Positions 1 to 17,499 of a stretch of 64,000 nucleotides of DNA are shown here, piece after piece. The notes beneath the pieces are model-generated. The model was not told the origin of the DNA. It saw nothing but the letters and a program-made list of their open reading frames with translations, and searched no databases. The stretch comes from Arenicola marina. Its lineage: Eukaryota; Annelida; Polychaeta; Arenicolidae. How positions within the stretch are numbered: position 1 is the first letter of the stretch; the number at the start of each line of letters is the position of its first letter. The DNA lies in NCBI GenBank assembly GCA_964019135.1, contig OZ025248.1, positions 47,237,670 through 47,301,669 of the forward strand, given 5' to 3'. Made by a program: the position numbers and the translations under genes.

Positions 1-865
1 CATCAGCATGGGGCTGCCATCAGCCATCACCATGGGGCTGCCATCAGCCATCAGCATTGGGCTGCCATCAGCCATCAGCGTGGGGCGGTCATCAGCCATC
101 ACCATGGGGCTGCCATCAGCCATCAGCATGAGGCTGCCATCAGCATGGGGCTGCCATCAGCCATCAGCATTGGGCTGCCATCAGCCATCAGCATGGGGCT
201 GCCATCAGCCATCAGCATGGGGCTGCCATCAGCCACCAGCATGGGGCTGCCATCAGCCATCAGCATGGGGCTGCCATTAGCCATCAGCATGAGGCTGCCA
301 TCAGCCATCAGCTTAGGGCTGCCATCAGCATGGGGCTGCCATCAGCCATCAGCATTGGGCTGCCATCAGCCATCACCATGGGGCTGCCATCAGCCATCAG
401 CATGGGGCTGCCATCAGCCATCAGCATGGGGCTGCCATCAGCCATCAGCATGGGGCTGCCATCAGCCATCACCATGGGGCTGCCATCAGCCATCAGCATT
501 GGGCTGCCATCAGCCATCAGCGTGGGGCTGTCATCAGCCATCACCATGGGGCTGCCATCAGCCATCAGCATGAGGCTGCCATCAGCATGGGGCTGCCATC
601 AGCCATAAGCATGGGGCTGTCATCAGCCATCACAATGGGGCTGCCATCAGCCATCAGCATGAGGCTGCCATCAGCATGGGGCTGCCATCAGCCATCAGCA
701 TGGGGCTGCCATCAGCCATCAGCATGGGGCTGCCATCAGCCATCAGCATGGGGCTGCCATCAGCCATCAGCATGGGGCTGCCATCAGCCATCAGCATGGG
801 GCTGCCATCAGCCATCAGCATGGGGCTGCCATCAGCCATCAGCATGGGGCTGCCATCAGTAAACA
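1..865. repeat. 24-bp minisatellite, cut by left window edge
   Basis: Tandem copies of a 24-bp unit containing CAGCATGGGGCTGCCAT run from base 1 to about 865, with a few copies shortened. Because 24 is a multiple of three, both strands read open as short peptide repeats (MGLPSAIS forward, MADGSPML reverse); these are not genes. A longer period is visible: a block of variant units (ATTGGG, GCGTGGGG, ATGAGG) near 52-148 recurs near 494-590, about 442 bp later, which points to unequal exchange of multi-unit blocks. Confidence 0.97.
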
Positions 866-2815
866 GATACGGACGGCAGCTCGGCGCCCGCCCGGAGCAA
901 GAACGATGCGCCATCTGAGTTTGCCGTACATCTCCTGGGCAGGCGGCCGCCGCAACCAGCAGTGAACGGTGCAACGATGGAAGCCTATACTTCCTGGTCG
1001 TTATAAATAGCTGCCATCCCTGTGGACTGACGGCGAATGGGTCCATCGGCCAGTCCGTTCTCAGTTCGCCGATCGCTCTTGATCTTCCGTCCCGCGGCGC
1101 CGCCACGGGTCTCTACTATGGAACACATTCGCTGACACAGCGGCCAGACAGGTGTACACGGCCGAGGCGGTGAGGATGCGGACGCCGCAGTCAGTAAACG
1201 CCACGCCGCTAGATTGTACTTTTGGGCCACAGTAGCCGTCCTCTAATAACTGCCTACGTTGTTCTCGAGTTGCCATACCGCTCATATCTTTACATGGCTG
1301 CACAACTGTCGGGGCCTGCTACGTGACGGACCCGTCTACGGGTCGAAAGGAGCCTATTGCACTATAGTGCAAACGCACTGTGTAAGTGGAAAGGCCGGCA
1401 AGCGTATTCTTATAGCTTAACTGAGTTCATAAAATACTGAAATAAATATAATATCTGATGGACAATTTGGGGATACTATGAAGTGGCATTCGAAGCGAAG
1501 AGAAGCGGGATACTACTGACAATATAGATTAGTTGAACACGAAACAAGCGGCATTATTTCGTTGAACTCGACGTTGGCGATGGATGTCAGTAGCAAAGAC
1601 AATTGGTTTGCAATGGAAGTTTGTATCAAAAATAAATGAAATATTGGTGTTTAAGGCCAATTGTTATGCCCATGCACACTCCAAGGGGATTGGCTACCAA
1701 TGAAGGTCAATTACAAAGTGGATTGGCTATCAATAAAGGTCAATGGTTAGGGGGATTAGCTACAAATAGATATCAAATGTAAGAGGATTGGCTATGAATG
1801 CAGGTCAATGGGGGATTGACTACCAATGGAAGGCAGTGCTCCTAGGTCCGTGTGGCCTTTCAGACATAAATCCCAATATATCGTTCCATACAAATATAAT
1901 ACCTGCTAATTTTATTCGGGGGCACAATTTAAAATATTTTCCATTATCCTATTTGACGTTTTGGAACATCACAAAATAGTCAGAGGCGATTATTCGTCGT
2001 TTTGTGACATAAATGTAGGATCCTGTTTGAAGAGCTGGGCAGGGTATTAGCGAGACCCAGAAACTGCCCAGTTTCAATTTTGGCGGACACTCAGGTGCTG
2101 TTTACCCGCCCCAAAAGAGCCTTTTGTCAGGAGGCTTAGAAGCTCACAATTTTATATGACATCGAGAACTGACTTTTGTTTATAGAACTGTATAATAAGA
2201 TATTGCGATATTGCGAGCTCAAAATGCGACCTGATCGGCTGGCGCCATGTTTTGTGTGTAAACGGAACTGCTTTTTGTTACCAGCCAACGAACCCGTGGG
2301 GGGGGGGGGGAGGTCCTTCATAAATTGTTGTGGGCGGGGTAAGCCCCCATTTTTTCCGCTCGGTCGGGGCGTTTTATTGCCAAAATCCGCTCGGAAGGGG
2401 TATTTTTTGCGGCAACCAGCTTTATGAACGCACTTTTTCAGAGCCCCTCCCCCCGGTCGAAAGTTTTCACATATCCGCTGTATAGGGGTATCTTTTTCAT
2501 CATAAATGTCCGCTCCATAGGGATATCTCACAAATGTCCGCTCCCTTAGGCATCAAGGGGCACCCGCGGAACCCCTCCCTCCCCCACCAGATTCGTATAA
2601 CAGCCCCCTCCCCCCCCCCGGGCCAACAAATACATTCTGGCTAATACCCTGGGTCTGGGGGGCGTCGTACGCATGAGACGGGCAGTCCTACTGTTTATTT
2701 TGGCAGAAACTCTTTTTGCATGCGAATTTTGCATGCGAAGCCACTTCAAGTTAAAAGTATGACGGTTTATGTGGGAGCGATAGTGTAGGCATGTAACCCC
2801 GTCCCCATAACCTAG
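866..2815. other. Intergenic, no gene recognised
   Basis: No exon with a recognisable protein or convincing splice sites was found. Several short open frames exist but none resembles a known family. About 1680-1835 holds five or so diverged tandem copies of a unit around GGATTGGCTACCAATGAAGG. An 11-G run lies near 2298. Confidence 0.6.
1680..1835. repeat. Degenerate short tandem repeat
   Basis: Roughly five diverged copies, each carrying GATTGGCTA followed by a variant of CAATGAAGGTCAAT, spaced about 35-45 bp apart. The copies have drifted well apart, so the array looks old. Confidence 0.6.
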
Positions 2816-2891
2816 CCCTGGTACAAGCCTCTCACGCTCGTAAACGAAGCAAGGGCGCTTGCGAGCGTGGTCAGGGAGGCATGTACCAGGG
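2816..2891. repeat. Small foldback (hairpin) element
   Basis: CCCTGGTAC at 2816-2824 is matched by its reverse complement GTACCAGGG at 2883-2891. Inside, AGCCTCTCACGCTCG pairs imperfectly with CGAGCGTGGTCAGGGAGGC. The 76-bp element looks like a small non-autonomous foldback transposon. Confidence 0.6.
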
Positions 2892-5364
2892 TTACTCCTA
2901 ACCCTGCAAAGCATCGGGAGACCTAGCCTCAGATTTTTGCCGGTCCTACAGCCACAGAATTGGGGCTACGGAAGACCCACTCCCTTGTGCCTATCCTTTC
3001 CAGGCGTAAATAATTTTTGTGACCACACATGAGGGTCTCTCTAATATATCTTAATTTTAATCTAGACCAATCGTTTGTAACGTTTGTACCCATCAGCCTA
3101 AGGTTATTAATTAAGGCATAGGACTTCTCGGTGTATATAAGAAATATTGTATAAGACCTGCACATCTACAATGGAGTTGTCAGGGGGAATTGTCTTGGGG
3201 GGAATCGTCAGGGAGGGAACTGACCGGGGGGGATTTGTCCGGGGGGATGGGGTCCTAGAACCGTAAAATATTACATAGATTAGCAGTTGTTTGTTCTACA
3301 GGGTTGGTATTTAATTATTATTTGGAGGTGACAATTATATTATTTTTTGCTTAGCTTGCATATAAGACATATTTTTCCAGGGTAAATACCATTATAAATG
3401 TCTTGCTATATCGACTGTGAGCAAAGATTTATTTTAGACTGAGATATATGGACCATAACACCCCACCCCCCTTAATTGAAAATTAATTGTGGGCGGGGCT
3501 GGCGCTTTTTGGTTTTTTGCTAAGTCGAAAGTGGTCCTCGGGCATAGTTTTGTAATAGACCGATCCATACTCCGACAGAGTTCTTTTTCCTTAAGCGCGA
3601 GTATGAAATTGACAATCATAGCTGATGGTAGGTACAAGTGAGAAGTACTCATCTCTGAAACTGACAACAAAGTGACATGCTGCTTTGTTTGTCCGACTTG
3701 TTTGTCTGACCTAACGCACGTAGACGACCTTATTTCACCACATGATTGGGGTAAAAGCAACATTGACGTCAGTGAATGATTGACAGCCTGGATCGGTCTA
3801 TTGTAACAATTTCAGCGCGAAGCGTGGCCCAGTCTATTTTTGCACCCGGCTCCGCTCTCCCCTAGGCAAGAGAGATAAACCCAAATTCAACCGCATGTTG
3901 GCGCCACATGTATGATCATCCATGACGTCACGCTACGCGGAAAAATATAGCGGCGCTTGAATTTACTGCGGACAGGATTGCGATTTTATTTCTTTGAATA
4001 ATTTTGTTCTCTGAGACGTGTCGTGTGTTGCAAAGTCGCTCACAGGACCAAAATATTACCATGGCTTAACGGTGATATTAACGTTTTTACTGGCTTCCTA
4101 AGGAAATAGCCGACCGTACAAATCACTACAAAATCGTCATGTGAAAATCCCATTGGTTGATAATACCAAAAACGACTAACAAAAATAAATAATACTATTC
4201 GTATATATGTATTAGATTTATTAAGTCCTTGCCCCAATGGTACAAATAAATACCCAGGTATATCGGGACGTAAAACAATATATGCATCAATCCAGTGCAC
4301 CAAACATCTGGCGAGCGGTGTCTTCTCTTACTGCACAAACCAGGTTATTATGGTAACATGATTACTAAGCGCTCACCCGTTCAGTTGGACACCGGCATAT
4401 CATTTTCTTACGGTTAGCGAGAACAGTTTTATTGTTCTCGCGCGCGATCCCACAAAATTAACATATTTTCACGGTTATCCCCGCGACACCTCACCTCACC
4501 TTGCGATGCTGTTCAGGGGCACGCGGGGCGTCTCCCGAATTGGAATGTCTCTGGTAAGCAGCATCGTTCCACATAGAACGGACATTTCATGTGAAAATAA
4601 ATATACAAGGCACCAAAAGGGCACATCTAGTGCATATTTAAGTTATTATCGTAAAACACTTGGCGGCTACCTTTGAATGCTAGACTGCGCCGATACCGCG
4701 TGAAATGGGGTTAAATAGGCGTACCGCAGATGTCAGTACGAAGACGAGAATCAATGACTCGTTGATTCGCAATTCAGCTTGCTTCCCAACTGACCTAAAG
4801 AATCCCCGTTATTATCATAAAAATACCTTTTGCGATTTCATACAGTCAAGCCTCGCTGTAAGGTTACCAACGAATACTTTCCATTGACTCAGATTGTCCT
4901 TCCAGGATGAATGAACTACAAATGACTGGATATAGACTAACCAAGCGAACACTGATCTATGTTCTAATTTCCCGTTACTGGACTGCAGAACAAAAGATGA
5001 TATGAACTGACATGTACACAGATTGTTAACAATAGACTAGAGGGATTCCAAGCTAACGTTTCGTACGTAACAACGCCAGATTTGTCGTTAAAATCCCCAC
5101 GACAGCAGAAGTATTTCGCGCGCACAACACATCACACATTTGTCACCCATAACACAATAATATTAAATGTACATTGTATTTGTATAAAGACCACTTCTCA
5201 CAAGAGTTTTCTCACGTCGCATACGCCCAAACTAATTTGGCAGTGGACATGAAAATGGACGCAGCGCAGGTGTGTACGCTCCAGGTTTAACGCAATGCCA
5301 GATCTCACGTAATGCATAACAAACTTCGTAGTTTATATAAACTGAGTGAGTCACGGGATACAAC
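2892..5364. other. Intergenic, no gene recognised
   Basis: Nothing recognisable as an exon. The stretch 3180-3260 is G-rich with repeated GGGGGRATTGTC-like words. The stretch lies beyond the 3' end of ATG5. Confidence 0.5.
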
Positions 5365-5370
5365 TTTATT
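5365..5370 (-). promoter_or_regulatory. ATG5: Candidate polyadenylation signal of ATG5
   Basis: TTTATT on the plus strand is AATAAA on the ATG5 strand, about 440 bases past the stop codon. It is the first canonical hexamer I found downstream; the true 3' end is not proven. Confidence 0.4.
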
Positions 5371-5806
5371 AGATATAATTCCTCGAAAGTTAATAGTGCA
5401 AGTTATAATAGGCATCTATCTGACAGAAGACACGAATGTAAGGTGTTAATCAGTAATTGATAATTTCATGCTGCTCCTAGCAGCCTATGGTTCATGTCAA
5501 ATGGACTTTGCAAGCGTCTCCTTGAGGCGTTTTCACATCAAGATTGTTATACCATAATAGGGTTATACAATAATTAAGCAATTAAAGTGAGTTAACGTGG
5601 TAGGGAATAGTAGAGAAGCAATATGTGGTGATAATATGCGGAAGTGAAACTGTTCATTTGGCTGTAGACACCACAATCCGCTTATTCCGACAGATGTGGC
5701 ATTGCGTCAAACCTGGAGCGCACACACGTGCTCACAGAGCATCACGGACAATGATGTGTTGATGGGTTGGTGACTTGGTGGCGGCTTTCCACTTCAGCCT
5801 AGGGCT

Positions 5807-11719
<5,913 letters not shown>

Positions 11720-11772
11720 TTCTTCCACTTCGTTGGTTCTACGGTGACTGTAAATCTGAAGTAGATCGATTC

Positions 11773-11784
11773 GAACCCGGGTTC
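11773..11784. promoter_or_regulatory. 12-bp palindrome upstream of ATG5
   Basis: GAACCCGGGTTC is a perfect palindrome about 55 bp upstream of the ATG5 start codon. It could be a dimeric factor site, or a remnant of a tRNA-like B box (GGTTCGAATC lies beside it on the minus strand). Confidence 0.25.
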
Positions 11785-12179
11785 ACGCCACTTCCCTTCG
11801 ACTATCATGCAGCATTTTGTCCTAAAGTGTTATTTATTTCAGGTAGGGTCATTGAACTGTTTTGGTTAGGCTGCCAGCATTTGGTGCACTCTCCCAACGA
11901 CAGGGGACTTTTCGATCTCCCGGCAGAGGGCGTTACGCTTGCGCCATAGTCGTGAGGAACGAACGCCCTCTGGTATTCGCAAATCTGAACGATTGCATAA
12001 TGACTCCCTACCCCCCCTTCCTCTCACACCGAACATAATAGTCCAAAAAGTAAAATACTCATCGTGTCCCTCATAGTTTGTATGTAGCATGTGATAATGA
12101 CATCGTAATATTTCATAATATTAGTAATTACTCAACGCCACCAACTCCCATCCCTGGCTATAGGGTCGCACCGTGGCCT

Positions 12180-14460
12180 CAGTAATCACAGTACTTAGCC
12201 TATGAATTGAGATTGTGGTTGGCATCCGTCCGTCTGCGAGAGACGATGGATTTGCAGCTTTGTTTGGTTTAATTTATACGATTTGTAACGCGGCATTTAC
12301 GCTTATGACTAAATAAGTCTATCTGGGATCGACAGAGCTTACCACAGTCATCGCAACGGTAACCTGTCAATAGATCCGGGTTTGTGCTCGCTGGTGGACG
12401 CCTAGATTGGTGTTTCAAGTCCAGTTTCACAAACCAAAGCCCGTCGTGGTGGGCATGGCCATTCCGTCAGGCACGACACGTGCCCATCCCCTTTTTTGGG
12501 ATGCCAGACCCTCCCAAGAATCTGGATCAATGCCGAAAGCCTTCATGTCCCGCTTACAAACATCCTTAAACCTAAGCTTTGGCCGTCCAGTTGGCATTTT
12601 GCCGTCGGAGAGTTCACCGTAAAGCACATCCTTAGGAATGCGTTCATCTTGCATACGGTGAACGTTCCCAAGCCAAAGTAGACGACTTTGCTTCACAAGA
12701 GCAAGAATGCTTGGTAGGTTGGCCCTGGCTAACACTTCAGCATTCGTGACCTTGTCCTGCCAAGATATGCCTAAAATGTTTAGCAGGCAACGAAAATGGA
12801 AGTAATTAGGTAACCAGTCAGAAGAAGGAAAGACAAAGATTTGGCCGTTAACGAGTTTATTCAAAACAAACTGTGAAAGGAGGCGGCCAGCACGGCGTAC
12901 TGGGCGCCGACATAAAACATTCGTAAGTAAACGTTAATATAATGACATGCATAGTGGGTGTAATATTTCTTTAGGGTGGGTGGGTTTTGGGAGCCAAATT
13001 ACGCTCGGACGGCGAATTCGGGAACCCGAATTGTAGCTGTGAGACGAGGTTTGTGTCCCGGTCCGGAGTCATCAGGCGTGTCCAATGCCACGGAAGACTA
13101 TGTCCTTTGAGCGGTTGCCTGCAACTTGAGCAGTAGCGAACCTGGCGCGACATAAATCGTGTCACCCAAGAGCCAAATTACGCTCGGACGGCGAGAACCT
13201 GCAAGTGCCAGTTCAAGGGTGTGCCGCTGGAGTTATAGCCCGGGCGCTGGCTAGTGACGGGGGGTCCGACCAATGGGGGCGCTGGCCAGTGACGGGGGGT
13301 CCGACCAATGGGGGCGAGACCCAGTGACCGGCCAATGAGAGCGCCGGATCCAGAAGACCCCGCCGGCCGGCCCGGTGTCCAGGGGGGGTTGTAGCCGGGA
13401 GAGGAGGAAGAGATGTGACTGGGGCCTAATTACCTAGAATTGCTAATAGCAATTCTAGACTATTCAATTTACTTTCTTGGCCACAATACGTAGTCCACGT
13501 TTCACTGCCATACAGCAAGCTACTTAGAACGAACGCCCTGTAGATTAGCATTTTGGTGCGAATGGTAAGTTTTGAATTACTGCAAGCACGTTTGTTCAAC
13601 CTACCAAACATGGTGGCTGCCTTCCCAATTCGAGTATTTATTTCCTCGTCCAGCGATAGATTATCCGTGACGGTATCTCCCAGGTAACAAAACTTATTAA
13701 ACACCTCTAAAGGCATGTTGTTGAGAGAAAGTTGTTAAGCGAATAGCAGTTCTCTTATTAGGAAGCGCCTCCGCTTGGACTTAGCGCGCAATCTGGTAAG
13801 GTTGTACAGCTTCCTATCAGATCTGGTGTGGAGGTAAATACCCTCCGCATCCTCATTAAAAGCGTGAGAAAGAAGCATAGAGAAGAAGATGCCAAATAAA
13901 GTTGGCGCAAGGACACAACCCTGCTTCACGCCATTTCTGACTTGGAAGCTCTCGGACGTAGCTTCGTCGAAATGTACTGTGCTGAACGAGTGTTCATGAA
14001 AGGAGCGGATAAGGTTAAGTAGTCTGCGGGGGCAGCCAATAGACTCCAAGATTGTGTACAAGCCAGATTGCATCACTCAGCTCGCGAACTAAGGGAACTC
14101 TGTCCAGATCGTTCATGACCGGCAGTCGGGGTAATGCGTCAAGCGCCGTTGCCGATACATGAGACTCGTGCGCGTACAATGAAACATAGTGTTCCACCCA
14201 GCGAGATAACTGCTTGCTACGATCTGTAGTAATCACCTCGCCATCAAGTGACTATAAGGGGGCTGTTTTAGTAACCTTGGGGCCCAGGGCTTTCTTAATT
14301 CCGGTATACGCGCGGTACATTGCCCGCATATTTCCTCTATCGGACGCCTCCTGGATCTCCTCACAAAGGTTTATCCAGTACTGATTGGCGCAATAACGCG
14401 CTGCTCTTTGTACTGCATTTCTCGCCAGCCTCAGCTGTAAATTGAGATTGGTCTATCGTC
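12180..14460 (-). mobile_element. LINE (non-LTR retrotransposon) fragment, dead, interrupted
   Basis: The minus strand reads in order: a 5' segment (14460-14240), then RSKQLSRWVEHYVSLYAHES, the reverse-transcriptase block NGVKQGCVLAPTLFGIFF, FCYLGDTVTDNLSLDEEINT, the block LLYGSETWTTY, then ILGISWQDKVTNAEVLARAN, SRLLWLGNVHRMQDERIPKD, and a C-terminal Cys/His knuckle YRCDDCGKLCRSQIDLFSHK ending at 12268. The tail has GTCTCTCGCAGACGGACGG. Frames shift between blocks. The segment that should hold the catalytic FADD is deleted: RELLFA runs straight into NNMPLEV. A transposon sits at about 12801-13456. The 5' end is missing. Clade is not settled by eye. Confidence 0.9.
12801..13456. mobile_element. 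Short TIR element (MITE-like) inserted in the LINE
   Basis: The LINE frame is split between KLNS and FHFRCLLNILG by about 650 bp. The ends are inverted: GTAATTAGG followed after a few bases by CCAGTCA at one side, and its reverse complement TGACTGG..CCTAATTAC at the other. A 25-bp palindrome (CTAGAATTGC and its mirror) lies outside the right TIR. Inside, GAGCCAAATTACGCTCGGAC occurs twice (about 12992 and 13171) and a GGGCGCTGGCCAGTGACGGG-type word is duplicated near 13260-13310. No transposase is present. Confidence 0.75.
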
Positions 14461-15612
14461 AATGGGCTCCAGCTGCTAGGGCAGTCCAAGTGGCCCGTGT
14501 GCGAGTACCCCATGTGCAACTATATATGTGTTTAAAGGGGTGGGTCCAGGGTTGGGGTCCCGGAGGTCCCCCAAACCCTCCCCCCCTTTTTTTTGTTGAG
14601 TAAAAATGCCGTTTTTCAATGCAAAATTAAGGCCATATACGAGGCGTGCGTGAACATACGTGCCCCCCCCCCCCCCCACCCCACTCGCCGCGCGGCCCTC
14701 TAAGAGGGGCGCATTTGGCCATGACCAAGTGTCCCTATTGATTAACATAGGGGTAATGCCGGGGGGGGGGTAGCCCCTAGTTCTGTGGCTGGGGGGGTGG
14801 GGGTGGGGGCAAATTGTCATATTAAGCTTAAAGTGTCCGTGCCACGATTTTGTCTTAGGCAGAGTTAACTTGGTTTAGGTAAGATAAACAAATCACAATT
14901 TGTTTCAATGGGATTTTTTTTTCATTCCACGATACCACTATAAACGCGTTCATCAAAGTAACAAAAGTGAGATCCGGCGGGTTTATTTCTGGGAGCATTG
15001 CATCTGAGCGTTATTGGAAAATTACCCAATGACAGATTGACAGGCGAGTTTTGGTGCAGTGCGTAGACATCTGTGGTCAAGGGCGTGTATTATTCTTATG
15101 GTGGAGTGCCTTTCGTTGAGTTTAAGCCAATGAGCAGAAGACTCAGAATCTGAGTCAATATAAAACCACATGCGTTTGTCTTCCCCTTTGACGTCACTTT
15201 CCTCGCTCGCAGAAGTTAAATTGGTAGCTGCGAAAACAAGTGGAAAAAGTATGCCCTTCTAATTTTTGGGGCGTTACAGCTCGATAATATAAGCGCGGAA
15301 ACACAGAAGAATAATATGAGCTAAAGTTGTTTGGCGTGGCACGAACACTTTAACAACAGGCCTATCAAAGGTACGACGCGAAGATACCGCCTGGTGCAAT
15401 CAGAGGGGCCGTTCATGCACCCCCTCCCCATCCCACAGCCATGTAAACACATGTGGAATTATAACCCAGCGAACAGGGCCTAGGAAGAAATGTTGGCGTG
15501 GGCTCCATATTCCGATACACGGTAAAACAGGTACCGGAAGCGCAGGTGTGTATAGGATATACATTTTGTTTACAATGAATGAATAGAGTATTCTTAATGC
15601 ATTGTGACATAT
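14461..15612. other. No gene recognised; homopolymer-rich patch
   Basis: Runs of C and G at 14580-14590, about 14660-14676 and 14761-14805 interrupt the sequence. Nothing coding was recognised. Confidence 0.5.
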
Positions 15613-15815
15613 AGGGGTCTGGAAGGGGTAAATGGAGAAGTCATATTTAAAAAATCGACATGGACCCCTAAATTCAGACACGGAGGACCTGAAAAAGCGA
15701 CATCAACACAGATGGTGGCATTTTAGAAAAAACGACACTGAACTGAACTAATAAAAAAATCGACATTAGACATTTAACAATTTTGACAATGAACCCCACC
15801 CCCTTTCAGACCACT
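15613..15815 (-). mobile_element. Dispersed TIR repeat, family R1, copy 1
   Basis: Starts AGGGGTCTGGAAGGGG and ends CCCCCTTTCAGACCACT, so the ends are roughly inverted. Inside are repeated words of the type AAAAAATCGACAT. The same sequence in the other orientation is at 49433-49678 and 53250-53476. Confidence 0.75.
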
Positions 15816-16169
15816 ACATATGAAGATTTTGCACTGATCGCTAACCATCTTTTTTTTGGCAAGTCTAGTGGTAGTTTATTTCCGTTTGTTTTCGGGTCGT
15901 ATTGATCGATCGTAGACTGGTCCGAATATGGGAACAATGCTCTTACTATACAGTGAATAATCTACTTCGTTCGAGTGATACGCACGAATTATTGCGAAAA
16001 AAACAGACAAGAAACACCAAAGTTTAAAGAGTGACATTTATCAATGATTCACATCGAGAACGATTTGTCATGTCAGTTACATAACAGTCAGCATATCAGC
16101 AACAATGTTTGCAACATGACGGCGGTAACACTCCACGTCAGTGTCGACCTCCATAAAAAAAATGCAAAT
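15816..16169. other. No gene recognised
   Basis: Unique-looking sequence between the R1 repeat and the 47-bp array. Nothing recognised. Confidence 0.5.
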
Positions 16170-17065
16170 GACCATCACCACCTCATGTCGACGTCTATCA
16201 CAGGACGGCCGCTAGACGCCAACCATCACCACCTCATGTCGACGTCTGCCACAGGACGGCTGCTAGACGCCAGCCATCACCAACTCATGTCGACGTCTGT
16301 CACAGGACGCTAGACGCCAGCCATCACCTCATGTCGACGTCTGTCACAGGACGCTAGACGCCAGCCATCACCTCATGTCGACGTCTGTTACAGGACCCTA
16401 GACGCCAGCCATCACCACCTCATGTCGACGTCTGTCACAGGACGGCCGCTAGACGCCAGCCATCACCACCTCATGTCGACGTCTGCCACAGGACGATTGA
16501 CGCCAGCCATCACCACCTCATTTCGACGTCTGCCACAGGACGATAGACGCCAGCCATCACCTCATGTCGACGTCTGTTACAGGACCCTAGACGCCAGCCA
16601 TCACCACCTCATGTCGACGTCTGTCACAGGACGGTAGACGCCAGCCATCACCACCTCATGTCGACGTCTGCCACAGGACGCTAGACGCCAGCCATCACCA
16701 CCTCATTTCGACGTCTGCCACAGGACGATAGACGCCAGCCATCACCTCATGTCGACGTCTGTTACAGGCCGCTAGACGCCAGCCATCACCACCTGTTGTC
16801 GACGTCTGTCACAGGACGATATACGCCAGCCATCACCACCTCATTTCGACGTCCGTCACAGGACGATATACGCCACCCATCACCACCTCATTTCGACGTC
16901 CGTCACAGGACGATATACGCCAGCCATCACCACCTCATTTCGACGTCTGCCACAGGACGATATACGCCAGCCATCACCACCTGTTGTCGACGTCTGTCAC
17001 AGGACGATATACGCCCCCCACCAACACCGCATGTCGACGTCTGCAACCTACAAACGCCAAACAGG
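16170..17065. repeat. 47-bp minisatellite
   Basis: About 18-19 copies of a unit of 40-47 bp with the core CCAGCCATCACCACCTCAT, then GTCGACGTCTGTCACAGGAC. Some copies lack CAC near the middle. Variants cluster: copies with GATATACGCC occupy the right third, and TTTCGACG variants group together, as expected from local duplication. Confidence 0.95.
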
Positions 17066-17235
17066 CAAAAACATTAAATGGAAGAATATCCAATACGCAA
17101 CACATTTTTCACTTGAGATAAATAAATAATAATAATGAAATAGAGATAGATAATAATAATCAAACAGGTTATAAAGTTATTACGGATTTTATTTCTCTCG
17201 ACTCACCGACTGATCAACACGCACACAGTATTCAG

Positions 17236-17405
17236 TGTTTTAGGCCACTTTTGTGCACATACAGGCTAAATTGGGCCAAGGAACCTCCCGGGACGATGAA
17301 GGATGAAGGAATGAAACATGCCCCAGATTAGGTGCCCCAGCCCGGATTCGAACCCAGGACCTATTAATCTGCGGTCTAGTGCGCTAACCACTACACCAGG
17401 GAGGC
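17236..17405 (-). mobile_element. tRNA-derived SINE (family S1)
   Basis: On the minus strand the element opens with a tRNA-like head: CTGGTGTAGTGGTTAGCGCA (A box region) and GGTTCGAATCC (B box). A body follows, then the tail TTGGCCCAATTTAGCCTG and AAGTGGCCTAAAACACT. A tail-only relative is at 34093-34190. Not a functional tRNA, because the stems do not close and the sequence continues as a SINE body. Confidence 0.8.
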
Positions 17406-17436
17406 CCCCCGTAAAATAAAGTAAAGATATACTTAC

Positions 17437-17489
17437 GCAGACTCTACGAAGCCAGTTTTGCCAGTGACATCAAAGGTTGACCTCTCCAT
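17437..17489 (-). CDS. Possible first coding exon of an unidentified gene
   Basis: The minus strand reads ATG then ERSTFDVTGKTGFVES and a strong donor GC|GTAAGTAT, phase 2. The downstream (leftward) sequence is SINE and minisatellite and no matching exon was found, so this may be chance or a non-coding exon. No family recognised. Confidence 0.15.
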
Positions 17490-17499
17490 TGGAGTAGCG

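Noticed and set aside
17320-17405. A functional tRNA gene
   Set aside because: A and B boxes are present but the arms do not form a complete cloverleaf, and the sequence runs on into a SINE body with a second copy of the tail elsewhere.
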